From Takakia lepidozioides (Eukaryota; Streptophyta; Takakiopsida; Takakiales; Takakiaceae): DNA of 64,000 nt. Where the stretch lies: the NCBI GenBank assembly GCA_030704615.1, contig CM060734.1:1488001-1552000 (forward strand), read 5' to 3'. Positions within the stretch are counted from its first letter, which is position 1; every line of letters begins with the position of its first letter. The notes under the pieces are model-generated. The model searched no databases, had not been told where the DNA came from, and saw only the letters and a list, made by a program, of their open reading frames with translations. Made by a program: the position numbers and the translations under genes. Below are positions 29,049-40,469 of this stretch, piece after piece.

Positions 29049-32000
29049 TCAACGCTTCTTCCGCTTTTGAGGTTGCCCTTCGAACGCTGCAACCACCTCG
29101 GATGTGTTTCCCATTTCTGAGGCACGCACCCAAGATGCCTCCACATGATGATAGCCCTTCCATTTGACGAGATACTCCGTTTCTCGGTTCTTGAACCTCC
29201 TCGACTTAAGTACTGCCTCCACCTCATACTCAGGTTCATTTCCATGATCCAACAGCATAGGTGGCGGACGCAACACTTGATGCCGATTCGGACGCGCTTC
29301 ATCTTTGAAGTAAGGCTTCAAAAGGGATACGTGGAATACTGGATGCACCTTGCTGTTTGCCGGCAGCTCCAATTCATATACATCCTCATTCATAACCTTC
29401 CGGATGCGAAAGGGACCCGCATATGGAGGTATGAATTTTGGACTCACTTCCGGAGGTATTCAAAAATTCTTGATGTTCAACCAGACTTCCGTGCCTGCCT
29501 CAAACTTCACTTCCCTCCGCTTCCGATTCGCCTGCCTTTCATACCGTTTCCTAGCTTTGGCAATGTTGTACTTTGCGAGCTTCAACAAACGCTCGCGTTC
29601 TTCCAGTACCGCCGCTACTGCCGGTTCCTCAATGTCCTGGGCGGCCCAACTTGTCGGCACCAGAGGTGCTTTTCCATAGACCAATACGAAAGGGGAAACT
29701 CCCGTTGCGGAGTGTTCTGTGTTATTATAACAGAACTCTACCGCGTCTAAGTGTTCCACCCAGTCTGATTGGTCTGCCGACACGTAATTCCGCAAGATCT
29801 GCTTCACTACGGAATTCACTCTTTCCGTTTGGCCGTCGGTCGTAGGTCGAAAGGCGGTGCTCATCTTCAGCCTCGTCCCCATCTTCTTCCAAAGTGTCCT
29901 CCAGAATTTACTCGTAAACTTTGGATCGCGGTCCGAGACAATATCCTTTGGGACTCCATGATGCTTTAAGACGTGGGCAAAGTAAAGTCGCCCTGTCTCC
30001 TGCACCGTTGCCGTCTCCTTGGTGGGGATGAAATGGCCCATTTTACTGAACCTATCCACCACCACCATGATTGCATCAAATCCTTTTGACAGCGGCATAG
30101 CAGTCATGAAATCCATCGAGACGCTTTCCCAAGTCCCCTCTGGAATCGGCAAGGGTTGTAACAGCCCCGCTTGCTTTTTGTACTCGCTCCGGTTTTGTTG
30201 GCATGTGGTGCATGTCTTGACATACTCCTCTGCCTCTTCCCTCAGTTTGGGCCAGAAATACTCTTTCTTCAAGAGTGCCGCAGTGCGCTTGGCTCCGCCG
30301 TGGCCCGCAAGCGGGCTATCATGGCATTCTCTCAAGAGACTATCCCTGATCCCTCCCTTCGGCACGTAGAGACGCTTTTGCTTATACCGGAGCAGTCCAT
30401 TTTGCAAGTGGAACTGCGATTTAACCCCCATCCTCAAGTCTTGCATCACGGACTTCGCCAGCTCATCCTTCCGGCAAGCCTTCCGGATCTTCCTTTGGAG
30501 CGTCGTCTTGCCCCTATGCACCAACATGAGCTGCTGCTTTCTACTTAAAGCATCGGCCACCACATTGTCCCGTCCCGGTTTGTACTGGATATCCACGTCG
30601 AACACCGCCAAAGTATCTTGCCACCTAAGTTGTTTTGGGGACAACTTGGGTTGCGTGGCAAAATACTTCACCGTGACATTATCCGTGAACACCTTCACTG
30701 GGTTGGAACCAACATAGTGGCGCCAAAGCTCAAGGCAATGCACCACCGCCTTCATCTCTTTTTCATGCGTCGGCCACCGTCACTCCACTTCATTCAGTTT
30801 CTTACTTTCATAAGCCACTGGACGTCCATCTTGCATAAGTACACCCCCAATCGCGAAGTCCGATGCATCTGTATGAATCTCAAACGGACAATTGAACTCG
30901 GGGATTTTCAAGACTGGAGCTTCCGCCATCCGCTGCTTCAATTCAGCAAAAGCTTGGCCACAAAAAGTATTCCATGCCTAGACTTTGGATTTACACAGAA
31001 GGTCGGACAGCGGCCCCGCGATCTTGGCGAAATTTCTCACATACTTCCGGTAATAGGAGGCAAGTCCTAGGAAGGATCGCACTCCCGGGACCGAAGTCGG
31101 AGGCTCCCAGTCCAAGATCGCCCTCACCTTTCTGTCATCCATTTTGATCCGATCCTGTGTAATCACATGCCCCAAGAACTCCACTTTCGTGACCCCGAAT
31201 TTGCACTTTGAAGCTTTGGCGTACAGCTTCTCTTCCCGCAATTTTTGGAACACCCTTTTGAGGTGCTCCGGGTGCTCCTCCTTTGTTTTCGAGTACACCA
31301 AGATGTCGTCGATGTACACGATCACAAAGTCATCCAACCACTCCTGAAAAAGGCTGTTCATTAGCGTGCTAAAGGTCGCAGGTGCATTGGTGAGCCCAAA
31401 AGGCATCACCAAGAACTCATATGAACCATACCTTGTCCTGCACACGGTCTTCTCCTCATCTCCTTCCGCCACCCGAATTTGATGGTAGCCGGAGCGCAAG
31501 TCGATCCGGCTGAAGTACTTCGCTCCTACCAACCGGTCGAAAAGGTCATCGATCCTTGGCAAAGGGTACCGGTTTTTAATAGTCACCTTATTCAGAGCCC
31601 TGTAATCGACACACATCCGCAACGTCCCATCCTTCTTGTCTGCGAATAGCACCGGGGCTCCGTAAGGTGACTTACTCGGTCGGATGTACCCCTTTGACAT
31701 TAGATCCTTGAGCTGAGTCTTCAGCTCGACCAACTCTCTGTGGCTCAACCGGTAGGGCACCTTGGTAGGCGGTTCCGATCCCGGTATCACCTCAATCTTG
31801 TGGTCAACTCCTCTTCGCGGTGGCAAGCCGCTTGGTAAATCCTCCGGCATCACATCTTGGTATATCTCCAAAATCCCCTTGATCCAATCTGGGCTCGGCT
31901 CCCCATCGCCTTCTCCCTTCACTTCTCTAATGTAAAGCAAAAACTGGGGCTCGTGTGCCTCCTCCGCGGCCCACTCCCTTGCTGACAGAAGGTTTATTCG

Positions 32001-33611
32001 CCCTCCCACGGATTTGGGCGTTTCCGATACCCGTAAGACCTCGCCACCATTCCAACATGGCAGCGTGACTACTCTCTTGCGGCAATCTATGACCGCTCCG
32101 GATTTGCTAAAAAAGGTCATCCCCAAAATGAGATCCACTCCATCGATCTCGCAGATGGTGAAGTTCTCACGTCCCTGCCAACTCCCTAGTTGAAGAGGAA
32201 CATCGAACGCCAACCTTGTCGCCGGCTGAGGTTCTCCTTTGGCAGAACGCACCTCAATAGAGGCCCCCACGTCACTTGTCGGGAGTCCCAGCTTTTGTGC
32301 CATTGCCGGTGTCATGAAGGAGTGCGATGCTCCTGTGTCCACCAACAATGACACGTTAGTTCCGGATATTATCCCATCCATGAACAGTAACTGTCTCCCT
32401 TTACGTAAGGCGCCAGTTTCCTGATACAACTCACAAGAAAATGTGCCTACCTTGCAAGTCCTGGCGACCACCGCTTCCACCAGGCGACTGATGGTATCTT
32501 CTGACAGCTCTGTGGTCGCCCGAGTCATGTTCAACTGTCGGGGCTTCGTGCACTTCTTGGCCATGTGCCCGGGCTCCCCGCAATTGAAACACACTCCATC
32601 AAAGGTCGCCTTCTGTCCGCCATAAGCCGCTGCACCTGCTTTTCCTTTCGGAGCACCAGGTGCCGCCTTGACGTGTGAAGGCCCTCCCTTCGATTTCCAC
32701 GTGCCATTATCGCCGCGTGGCCTATCCCACTTCTTTTCCGGTCGGAAATAGTCACCTTCCCGCCGGGCCTTCTTGTGGTTCAGCTCCGTACGGCCTTGTC
32801 TTTCACCCCTAGGGACATCCGAGAAACATTCCGCCCTCTCAATTGCCTTGTTCAAAGTCTTAGGCGGCTTCTCCTCCAACTTCCGCCTGGCCCACGGGGC
32901 CAGTCCCGCCACAAAGTTGAAGACCATTTCTGGTTCTGCCATGTCCGCGACTTCGAGCAGCAGCACATTGAAAGCCTGAACATAACCCCGAATGTCATCC
33001 GTTTGCTTCAAATTCCTCATCTTGTCCCGGGCAAGCCAAGACGCGTTGAGGGGCACAAACTGTCTCTTCATCAATTCCTTGAACCCACTCCAGTTCAAGG
33101 TTTCCGGGCTCGGACCTCGGTCGTGAAGGCGTTTCTGCCACCATTGTTGAGCATAGCCCCTCAAATAGGTGGGAGTCACTTCCACCCGATCCTCGTCACT
33201 CAACTTGGCCGCCCGGAAGTACTGCTCTAGCTCCAAGAGCCAGGTGTTGAGTGCCTTCCGATTTTGGACGCCCTCGAAGGTGCCGGGTTCCTTAGGCTTC
33301 ACCTTAAACTTTGCCTTAGTGGAAGTGGCATTAGCCGCCTTCAATACGTCTTTCAACGTCCCGCCAAACTGCGCCAACAACCCTTCCCAAAAGGCTGCCG
33401 GCATGGGAGACATCTCTTGGTTTGTCGGAGCTCTCAAGGATTCCTCGGGCTCCGACTCCTCGGATTCCTCCCGCTCTTGAGCGGCCTCGTTTTCGGAAAC
33501 ATGCATCGCTTCCTCAAACGGCCGCCTCGGTGACACGTCGCCCCCATCTGGCTCACCAGGATCATCATCTTTTGGGCCGTTCCGCTTCCGCTTCGGCTTG
33601 CCCGACCCCAT
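29049..33611 (-). pseudogene. Element D gag-pol polyprotein, one frame with three stops
   Basis: A single 1,520-codon frame with no frameshift. The start chosen is ATG at 33609-33611 ([10 protein letters not shown]), because the earlier ATG overlaps the LTR. Domains by residue: Gag ~105-265 ([16 protein letters not shown]), CCHC knuckle 341-354, PR DTGAS near 425, [14 protein letters not shown] 736-747 and YIDD 766-769, RNase H ~885-1010, INT with H2C2 finger, MDFMTA, SDRDPKF and DGQTERVN, and a chromodomain near 1445-1490 (EYLVKWKGY). Stops: TAG at 30978-30980, TGA at 30780-30782 and TGA at 29460-29462. The first two fit G-to-A or C-to-T change, the second a CGA codon. Chromodomains direct integration to marked chromatin. 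Confidence 0.95.
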
Positions 33612-33652
33612 GATGAGGCCAATCCCAAGGACGATCGCGTACTGAACTCTAA

Positions 33653-33664
33653 GCTCTGATACCA
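33653..33664 (-). other. Element D primer binding site (initiator tRNA-Met)
   Basis: Minus sense TGGTATCAGAGC, the canonical 12-base complement of plant initiator tRNA-Met, two bases inside the 5' LTR (which ends at 33667). Confidence 0.95.
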
Positions 33665-33666
33665 AG

Positions 33667-34389
33667 TGTCGCACACCTCACTTCGGTAAGCTCCCCTTCA
33701 AGTCATAGTTACTCGCTTTGATGCGCGCGCCTGACTCCCAACCTGGCCGCCGGCCAACTTGGAGCTTCGGCTGCTCACCGGGACATAACGGTCCCCCTTC
33801 AATCCCCCGAAAGACCCTCCACCTATTTGGGCCTAGTGGAATTCCCGTTGGTAGATGGCAGTCCGGATCAGTTCCCCACTTTTTGGTCGCTTTCCGGCTC
33901 GCTCGCTTACTCACTAGCTTTTGGTCACCAACGGGCTTGCACCGTTCTCGGGGTTACTACTCCCTATATATACTTCTGTAGCTGTCCGCGGGGGTTCCAC
34001 AAACAGCCATGCCATTTTATGGTGAACCACCACGAAGACCCTCGATTCCCGGTGGTGAGTCGCGGTGAGTCTTGGCCCACTCACCGCGGCCCCAATGGAC
34101 CGTGATGAGTCCCAAGACTCCCCACGACTCCCACCTCGAGGTCTCCACCCCATGGTGAGTCCTATGCCACCCCCACTAAGTCCCACTAAGCTACCACCAC
34201 CCCTTGTGGAGCCACCCCCACCGCAACCCGGTGTGCGGGGCTCCGCCTAGTGAGCGCCTCCGCCTCCTTGAGTGCCTTGGGCACTCAAGGGTGCTTCAGC
34301 CCCCGTATCCATCGCTGCTACTGCCTCCACCACAGGGGCAGCCCCTTCTGTGTCCTGACCCCCTGCCCTCAAGGCAAAGGGCCGCGACA
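33667..34389 (-). repeat. Element D 5' LTR
   Basis: 723 bp, matches the left LTR with about a dozen differences and one one-base gap. Abuts the PBS on its inner side. TATATATA at 33965-33972 is a candidate TATA box, with over 400 bp of U3 upstream in the minus sense. Confidence 0.95.
33965..33972 (-). promoter_or_regulatory. Candidate TATA box of element D
   Basis: TATATATA in the 5' LTR, about 300 bp before the LTR end in transcription sense, as expected for a U3 promoter. The start site was not determined. Confidence 0.45.
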
Positions 34390-34394
34390 CACGT
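34390..34394. repeat. Right target-site duplication of element D (CACGT)
   Basis: Identical to 27415-27419, next to the LTR terminus GCGACA. Confidence 0.92.
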
Positions 34395-34552
34395 GGTACC
34401 CAGCCCCGGGTAACACCTCCTTCCTGATGGTTACTTGGTGTCCCTTGGACACTATTTTTCATATAGGGCCCACCCCTAAAAAAGGGCAATAGCCGCAAGG
34501 CAAAGTGGCTCTTAGTTACGCCGGCCTCGGCCGGAGTCTTCTCTCTGCAGTG
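34395..34552. other. Unassigned flank between element D and the LINE
   Basis: GC-rich; includes GGCCTCGGCCGG (34521-34535). The segment GGTTACTTGGTGTCCCTTGGACAC (34428-34451) loosely matches the flank on the other side of element D (GGTTTCC...GTACCCTGGACAC, 27336-27360). Confidence 0.4.
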
Positions 34553-36960
34553 GGAGGAGATAGCAGATTTGGTGAGTCGGTTGTGGTGTGTTGCAGCAGT
34601 GATAACACATTTGTGGAGGCTAAGTTCCAGGCCAGACCATTGGTTAAAGCGGTATAATTTGGTGACTTGTCTGTTCAGGTGTTGTGGTTTATGTGCGAGG
34701 ATGGCAAGGTCATCGGCATAAGCTGCTGCTGAGATTTCGCATGAGGAGGTTTTGTATTGATATCCAAGTTTCCCATGGGCAATCCAACGCAATAGGGGTT
34801 CCAAGAAGACGATGAATAGGTAAGGGCTTAAGGTATCGCCTTGGATAGTGCCACGTAAGATGGGAATGGGTGGGGTGGATCCATAGAATGCCCCAAAGTA
34901 TTCGGTAGAACTGTTTGTATAGATGTTGCCTATGAGTTGAACGGCATCTGTGGGGTAGCCAAGGTTGACGGTAAGTAATCGAGCATGATCAAGGGAGCCA
35001 AATGCATTTTTAAAGTCGATATATAGTAGATAGATGTCTTGTTTGGTAAGCTTAGTGTCTTCCAGTGCAAATATGACATATTGTATCTGACGGGTGGTGC
35101 TTCTGGTAGCCCTGAAGCCCTCTTGGGGGTCGCTTAGGATACGATGTTGTTCTCCATAGGTTGAGAGCATTGTGGTTTAGAGTGCTAGTGAATACTTTAT
35201 AAATGGTGTTTGCAAGTGCTATGGGTCGGTAGTTAGTGAGGTCTTTAGGATCCCCTTTTTTGAATAGCAAAATGGTGCGGCTGTGCTTCCAGGAGTGTGG
35301 GATGCGCCGTAATTGGTAGCAAAGTTGGAAGAATGTGAAAAGGAGACGGTGGAGTTGCGGGTCGAGCGCTTGGAGTATGGCGTTTGGGATTAGATCGGGG
35401 CCGGGGGCTTTGGATTTAGATAGGGCTTTGAGACAGGTTTCATAGAGGTCGATAGTGAATAGGTCAAAGATATGGGCTGTTGGGGAACCTCGTTTATCCA
35501 ATGAAAAGCCGTCAATATCGTGCCATGGGTAATATTTGGCTTTGCACATGCAGTGGGGAATGTGGAGGTTAGGTTGTAGGCAGTTAACAACCGTGGGTGT
35601 GTATGATGTTGATGCTTGGGTCCATATCTCATCGTTGATGTCCTTAGGGTTGGTTAGGAGGTGGCCTAGCCGGTGCTGGATACAGTCAATGGGTGGGTTG
35701 AGTGCCGGATTGAAAATGGCTTTGTGGGCGGTATTTGTAAATTGGGAGGGAGCGGAGCAGGGGTGACTGGATGTTGTAGGTGTGGGGGGATCGCTACTAT
35801 GATCAAGTGTGGGCAAGGGGGGTGAGGGTGGTGGGGTAGGAGAGGGATGGTATCTGGTAATGGTGGATCTGGCTTGGATGGTGGCAGTTAGGATGTTATT
35901 GGATAGGAATGGAAATTTGTTAACGATAGTTTGAGGGTCTGTGAGGTTTGTGAGCTATTCACCGAGAATTTTGTGGACTTCCCCAGGTTTGGATTGTAGG
36001 AGATGGAGTGATGCGTGCAGGTCAAATAAATAATGTGGAGGGCCCAAATATTGGTGAGGCTGTATTGGTAGGTTTTGGAGTTTTAGTAGGAGTGCGCGCA
36101 CATGTGCATCGTTATGGGCCTCAAAGTAGTCATTGCAAACTGTGGGTAATGGGGAGATGATGATGATTAGGGAGAATAGAAGGTGTTGCAAGGGGTGGTC
36201 TTTGAGGTCGCGGGTAACTTTGGCAAGTGTTGGGTATTGGCAGCTGGGGAGGCCGAAGGTGGCAATGGGTTGTGTGGGTGGATGGTTAGTGGTAGATGGG
36301 TGAAGGAGAAAGGGAGAGAAGTGAGCATAGAGATGTTGACAGGCAGGTGTAAGTGAGTATCTTTCCTGAGGATCGGTGGGGAGTTCGGTAATGATATCAA
36401 TAATAGTATTAGGCCCTAGGTTGGGATGGATGTCTCCACACCGCAACAATATAAGGGATGCACATGTAATTCGGAATTTATTGTAGTGGGACCGGGGGTG
36501 GTGTAGGGAGTGTTTGGAAGCTAGGGGGTGCTGACGGTACCGACCATGAGGGCAGTGGGTAATAAGATAGGGTTTGGTGGGATGGCAGATATGTGAGTAT
36601 GTGGGGTAGGTGGGATGTAGGGGGTGCGGGTGATAAAGCAAGGGAGGGGTGGTGTTATGAGGGGTGGTGTTATGAGCGCTGGTGGAGCTGGTGGAGGTTG
36701 TATGACACAAAGGTTCAACCAATGGGTTGTGATTTTGAGAAGAGTGGTTTTTAAGGTGGTCGCTGTATGGAGGGTGGTATAGATGTATAGTGGGTTGTGA
36801 GAGGGTGAGGGTTGAGGTGCGTGATGTGGCAGAAATAGGGTAAGTAGGTGAGTGGTATGGGTGAAAGTCATGGCGCAGGGGCATGGATGAGAGAGCTTGT
36901 GGACGTGCGAGGTAGTCATGACATGTGGCAGGGTACTACGCGCAGAGGAGTTGGGTTGGG
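34553..36960 (-). pseudogene. LINE with leader-like N-terminus and reverse transcriptase
   Basis: N-terminal frame 36884-35955 is His/Pro/Thr-rich and contains LRCGDIHPNLGPNTIID, the '(C/S)GDIxPNPGP' motif found ahead of the nuclease region in many LINEs, here NLGP instead of NPGP. RT frames 35816-35052 and 35170-34553 hold KAPGPDLIPNAILQ, NYRPIALANTIYKV, the palm sequence YIDFKNAFGS and AYADDLAIL. One frameshift near 35120 separates them. No apurinic endonuclease domain is visible between them, so an internal deletion is likely. The 3' end is cut at 34553. Confidence 0.82.
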
Positions 36961-37387
36961 CGTGTTATATGCACGTGGCGCCCTTTATATATTGGTAAGT
37001 GGCTTGGGCACGTAGGAGAGAGCGTAGGAGTGGTATTTTGGCTGGCGGAAGGGAATGGTGTAAGGTAAGGGTGCGGTGGATGTAAAGTGATCGGTGGATG
37101 AGTATTTGTTTGGGGTGAGGGGAATGAAAACGGAGGGGTACCTAGAGTGGGTGATGAGGGGGGGTGATTTTGAAAATGTGTTTGATGCGGGCAACAGCCA
37201 GTACAAGGCTATAAGTCCACTATTTTCTACAGAAGATTGTTACTTTTCTACTGAACATTTTTCCCAACACGAATAAAGTGGAACTTTCGATTACGACGAC
37301 TGCAGTAGATTGTAGTTCACGGAAGATATGCTGGGAATTTGACTTCCACAGCGGGAACACAAGGATTTCCAAAATGCATATTTTTAT
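36961..37387. other. Probable LINE 5' region and unassigned sequence
   Basis: The G/T-rich composition (minus-strand C/A-rich frames) continues to about 37200, suggesting LINE leader. 37210-37387 shows nothing identifiable. Confidence 0.35.
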
Positions 37388-37774
37388 TCACGAAGGGAAT
37401 AACATTTGAACAACATAAGGTTGCAAATCAAACAGTTCTATGGCGAGGACCCGCGCGGCGCGATCACTATCCAAAGCATCCCCGGACTGATCGATGGAAG
37501 GCTGCCCTTCACAAACCTCCGATCCTTCGCTACTGCTATTGCTATTACTCTCTGCAACCCTCCCCTCAAATATACCATCCTCACCAGTTGGAACTGACCA
37601 CCTAGGTTTGGAAGTCTCCTCATCATCCCCGTCGCTCTTAGACGCGGATTCTATGACCCATTTGCCTACTCTGGCTTTCACAATTCCATGTTTAGCCTCA
37701 CGCTTCATTATAATTCTCTGCTCCTTTTCCCATAGCAACTGCTCCAACCGGTTAGGTCTTTCCGCCCTCATCAT
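37388..37774 (-). pseudogene. Remnant sharing the 'W-VP-GEDGI' tail of the 12.5-14.4 kb gene
   Basis: A 128-codon minus-strand frame. Its region NRLEQLLWEKEQRIIMKRE, followed by VIESASKSD and PRWSVPTGEDGIF, parallels SRVEQVLERSRESKRKRRE, VCDSAEESD and KWTVPQGEDGIY at 14060-14250 on the plus strand. Both are followed or preceded by acidic Ser/Glu stretches. Family not recognised. The shared order of motifs suggests two copies of one gene or element. Confidence 0.5.
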
Positions 37775-38200
37775 CTCAAAGATCCCGAGTCACGGATTTC
37801 TAACAAAATCCGTGCGGATTTCACCGTACAATGTATTCGTACTACATCCGTGGGGTTGGACGTATCTTTATGGCACGGATGTGACATCCATCACTGTAAT
37901 GCGAAAGCCGTGTCATTGTAATGTTTGACGCAATGATATTAATTACACCCGAAATCCATGTGAGACAAAATCCGTGCGACAATCGCACGTTAGAGATGGA
38001 AGGTGGACAGAGCACGGAATACGCACGAATTGCACCAATGCAGATTTAGTATCAATTTGGCATCACATTAGAGCCTTGTAATGATTCTGTGTATTTTCAA
38101 CACTCCTTAACTTTGCGACAAATAGTCGTGCGAAATCCATGCGATATGGTTCATTGACGATGGTCATGTAGATTCAGTACCAAATTATGGCTAACAGTTG
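37775..38200. repeat. Region of short inverted words (CACGGATTT / AAATCCGTG)
   Basis: CACGGATTT and AAATCCGTG alternate: 37791-37813 can form a hairpin; further copies lie near 37845, 37873, 37950 and 38000. No gene seen. Confidence 0.5.
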
Positions 38201-38218
38201 CTGTGGTTTTTGCCTCCT

Positions 38219-38403
38219 AGTTATTTGCTTGGGAGGAATCCCTCTCTCCCCAGTTTTATCAGGCATATACGTGGATTGTATCGGAAACCAAGTTCTTATA
38301 TCAAGAAGCTTTGAATTTCTATGGCACAGGTAGGAGAGAACCTATGGGGTTGGGAGATCATGGAGTGGAGCGCTATTTGAGTGGATTGTGGGACGAAATC
38401 CTA
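38219..38403 (+). pseudogene. Possible host-gene exon, unidentified
   Basis: After a pyrimidine-rich acceptor-like sequence (GGTTTTTGCCTCCTAG ending at 38220) an open plus-strand stretch reads FAWEESLSPQFYQAYTWIVS, then FLYQEALNFYGTGRREPMGL, then DHGVERYLSGLWDEI. Composition is protein-like. No donor site or partner exon was identified. Not recognised. Confidence 0.3.
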
Positions 38404-39290
38404 GGGGGTGCACTCTTTATAAAATGTGTGTATCACGTGCGTTCGCCGACTAATTAAAAAACCCGGTCCTTGGATAATTTATACCCCCTCTGTACATACT
38501 TCTTGAAGATTATAAAACCCTCTCCTGAATTATTAAAAAGTACCCCCTCTGTATGTATATCCCCCTTTTCAATCATTAAAAAATACCCTAAAATATGTAT
38601 ATGTTTGCTTGTATATTATATCAAGTTTATTGATTTAAAAACAGAATAAAATCTAGTAAATTAATTAAAAAATATCTATTTGCCCTTGATAAAATTATGA
38701 AAGACTTGCAGGTCATTGTAATTGCGTTTCCCTCCAACACCACATATCTTCCATAATACTAATAAGCTGAGCCAGCTTATAGAGTAGTTTTTAAGCTACC
38801 TACCATGTTGATTAAGTACTAAATAACATCATGGTTTCAGTTCTGAATTAGAATGTATTGTTAAAGACATCTTATCTCCAGAGTCTGGGGTTTTCAGATG
38901 CATAATGTTATCTCTGGATTAACCACCAAATGGTACAATATATACTCTTATCTATGGCTGGTGAACAGAACCATGCTAGTAGATTCTGTATACTTTAATG
39001 ATAAAGAGCACTAAGAGTATGTGCTACTCTGTGTCAATAAAGCTCAAGGCTGGTACAGATGTAAGTTGCTCTGTGAACTGAAAGCCTAAGTAATAAAGGG
39101 CATTGGGATTGTAATTTACTCTGTCGATGAAACTCAAGGCTGGTATAGTATGTAAGCTGCCCCTTGAGATTTCTCAAGTACTTGGCTTCTGAAGGTATAG
39201 CAGATGAGCCTCATACACACGTAGCACACTACCCCACACCTCAAACAATTGCAGTTCCAGCCCACAGCCAACGTTTTCTTGAGCTAAAAA
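38404..39290. other. A/T-rich stretch without a gene
   Basis: 38450-38720 is A/T-rich with TACCCCCTCTGTA-type repeats (38480-38560). 39010-39170 holds two diverged copies of 'CTACTCTGT...AAAGCTCAAGGCTGGTA' (39030 and 39118). No coding signal. Confidence 0.45.
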
Positions 39291-39460
39291 CAGGGTGAAA
39301 TGTGGTGAAGAAGGTGCCTTCATTAGCAGTGCCTGATTTTATCAATTGTGCCGCTGTTGTTGCGGCTTCCAGTTGACCATCTACCCATGCATGTTTCTTG
39401 TAGCTATCCTTCAGGGAATCATAGCTAATCTGAGCTTGAAATCCGGCCCTCTTGCATTAA
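39290..39460 (-). repeat. Left copy of a direct repeat flanking the PPR remnant
   Basis: GCCTGATTTTATCAATTGTG through GACCATCTACCCATGCA and TTGTAGCTATCCTT recurs at 40470-40655. Minus-strand translation reads WVDGQLEAA then QLIKSGTA. The repeat bounds the PPR modules on both sides. Confidence 0.7.
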
Positions 39461-40261
39461 TCTGGAGCACCCCTTCCCCCATCACTTGCTCATAGGTCTC
39501 CAAAGCCTCCCTCCCGCGCCCCTGCTGTCCATACCCTGCCTGTAGCAGCGTTCCACGGCACCACATCTCGTTCAGCCATAGTGTTGAACACTCCTTTCGC
39601 ATCCTTGATGCTCCCACATTTGGCATACATGTCCACCAGAGCAGTGTTCAGGATGACATCTGGTATAATTGCAGATTTGATGATGTCACCATGGATCTCT
39701 TTGCCCTTTTCCAAGGCTGCCAAGCTCGCACACGCATTGCAAACGCACACAAACGTGACGTGGTCGGGCTTCACCCCTCCCCCATCATTTGCTCATAGGT
39801 CTCCAAAGCCTCCATCCCGCACCCCTGCTGTGCAGACCCTACAAGCATCGAGTTCCACGACACTACATCTCGTTTAGCCATAGTGTTGAGCATTCCTATC
39901 GCATCCTCGATGCTCCCACATTTGGCATACATGTCCACCAGAGTAGTGTTCAGGATGACATCTGGTACAATTGCAGATGATGTCACCATGGATCTCTTTG
40001 CCCTTTTCCAGGGCAGCTCGCACACGCACACAAACGTTATGTGGTCGGGCTTCACCCCTCCCCCATCCTTTGCTCATCGGTCTCCAAAGCCTCCATCCCG
40101 CGCCCCTGCTGTGCAGACCTTGCAAGCATCGAGTTCCACGACACCACATCTCGTTCAACCATAGTGTTGAACACTCCCTTCGCATCCTCGATGCTCCAAC
40201 ATTTTGCATACATGTCCACCAGGGCAGTGTTCATAATGACATCTGGTAATCTGACAGGCAT
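39461..40261 (-). pseudogene. PLS-type pentatricopeptide (PPR) remnant, three modules
   Basis: Three successive modules (40261-40052, 40055-39771, 39774-39490) of the PLS form: KPDHVTFVCVCNACASLAAL, then PDVILNTALVDMYAKCGSI, then DAKGVFNTMAERDVV and AQQG-GMEALETYEQMMGEG. Such proteins bind organellar RNA for editing or processing. Modules are nearly identical to each other, which is unusual for a functional PPR array, where RNA-specifying positions normally differ. The middle module has a deletion (after VCVCE), a Trp replaces Gly in one MYAKCxS and frameshifts occur. No targeting peptide, E/DYW domain or start is present. Confidence 0.85.
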
Positions 40262-40469
40262 TCACTTTTTTGCCTCGGTTGTCTCACCATTGACTGGGGT
40301 CAAGTATTCATTCCACAACTTCTCCTCCTCTCTGTTACCTGTTTTTTGATATTTTCCTGTTGTCACAGTGGCAGTATCATGTCAAAGTCACTCCAAACTA
40401 GATTCATCCAACCAGCTAACTTGCAGAAATCAACATGGAATTTTAGGGCCAATTCTGATAAGAAGGAAG

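Larger units (their letters stand above)
27420..34389 (-). mobile_element. Element D: complete chromovirus (Ty3/gypsy), 6,970 bp
   Basis: Two LTRs of 724 and 723 bp with TGTCGC...GCGACA ends, a perfect 5-bp TSD, an iMet PBS, a PPT and one gag-pol frame ending in a chromodomain, all on the minus strand. The LTRs differ at roughly a dozen positions by eye, so the insertion is relatively recent. Three in-frame stops make it non-autonomous as assembled. It is inserted in DNA that lies between two LINE remnants. Confidence 0.96.

Noticed and set aside
29145-29750. A 201-codon plus-strand frame
   Set aside because: Antisense to element D integrase-chromodomain coding sequence.
32239-33613. Several plus-strand frames opposite element D gag-pol
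   Set aside because: They are antisense shadows of a well-supported minus-strand gag-pol.
35955-36919. His/Pro/Thr-rich frames as a possible novel structural protein
   Set aside because: The frame contains the LINE leader motif CGDIHPNLGP and continues to LINE RT on the same strand, so it is treated as LINE leader.
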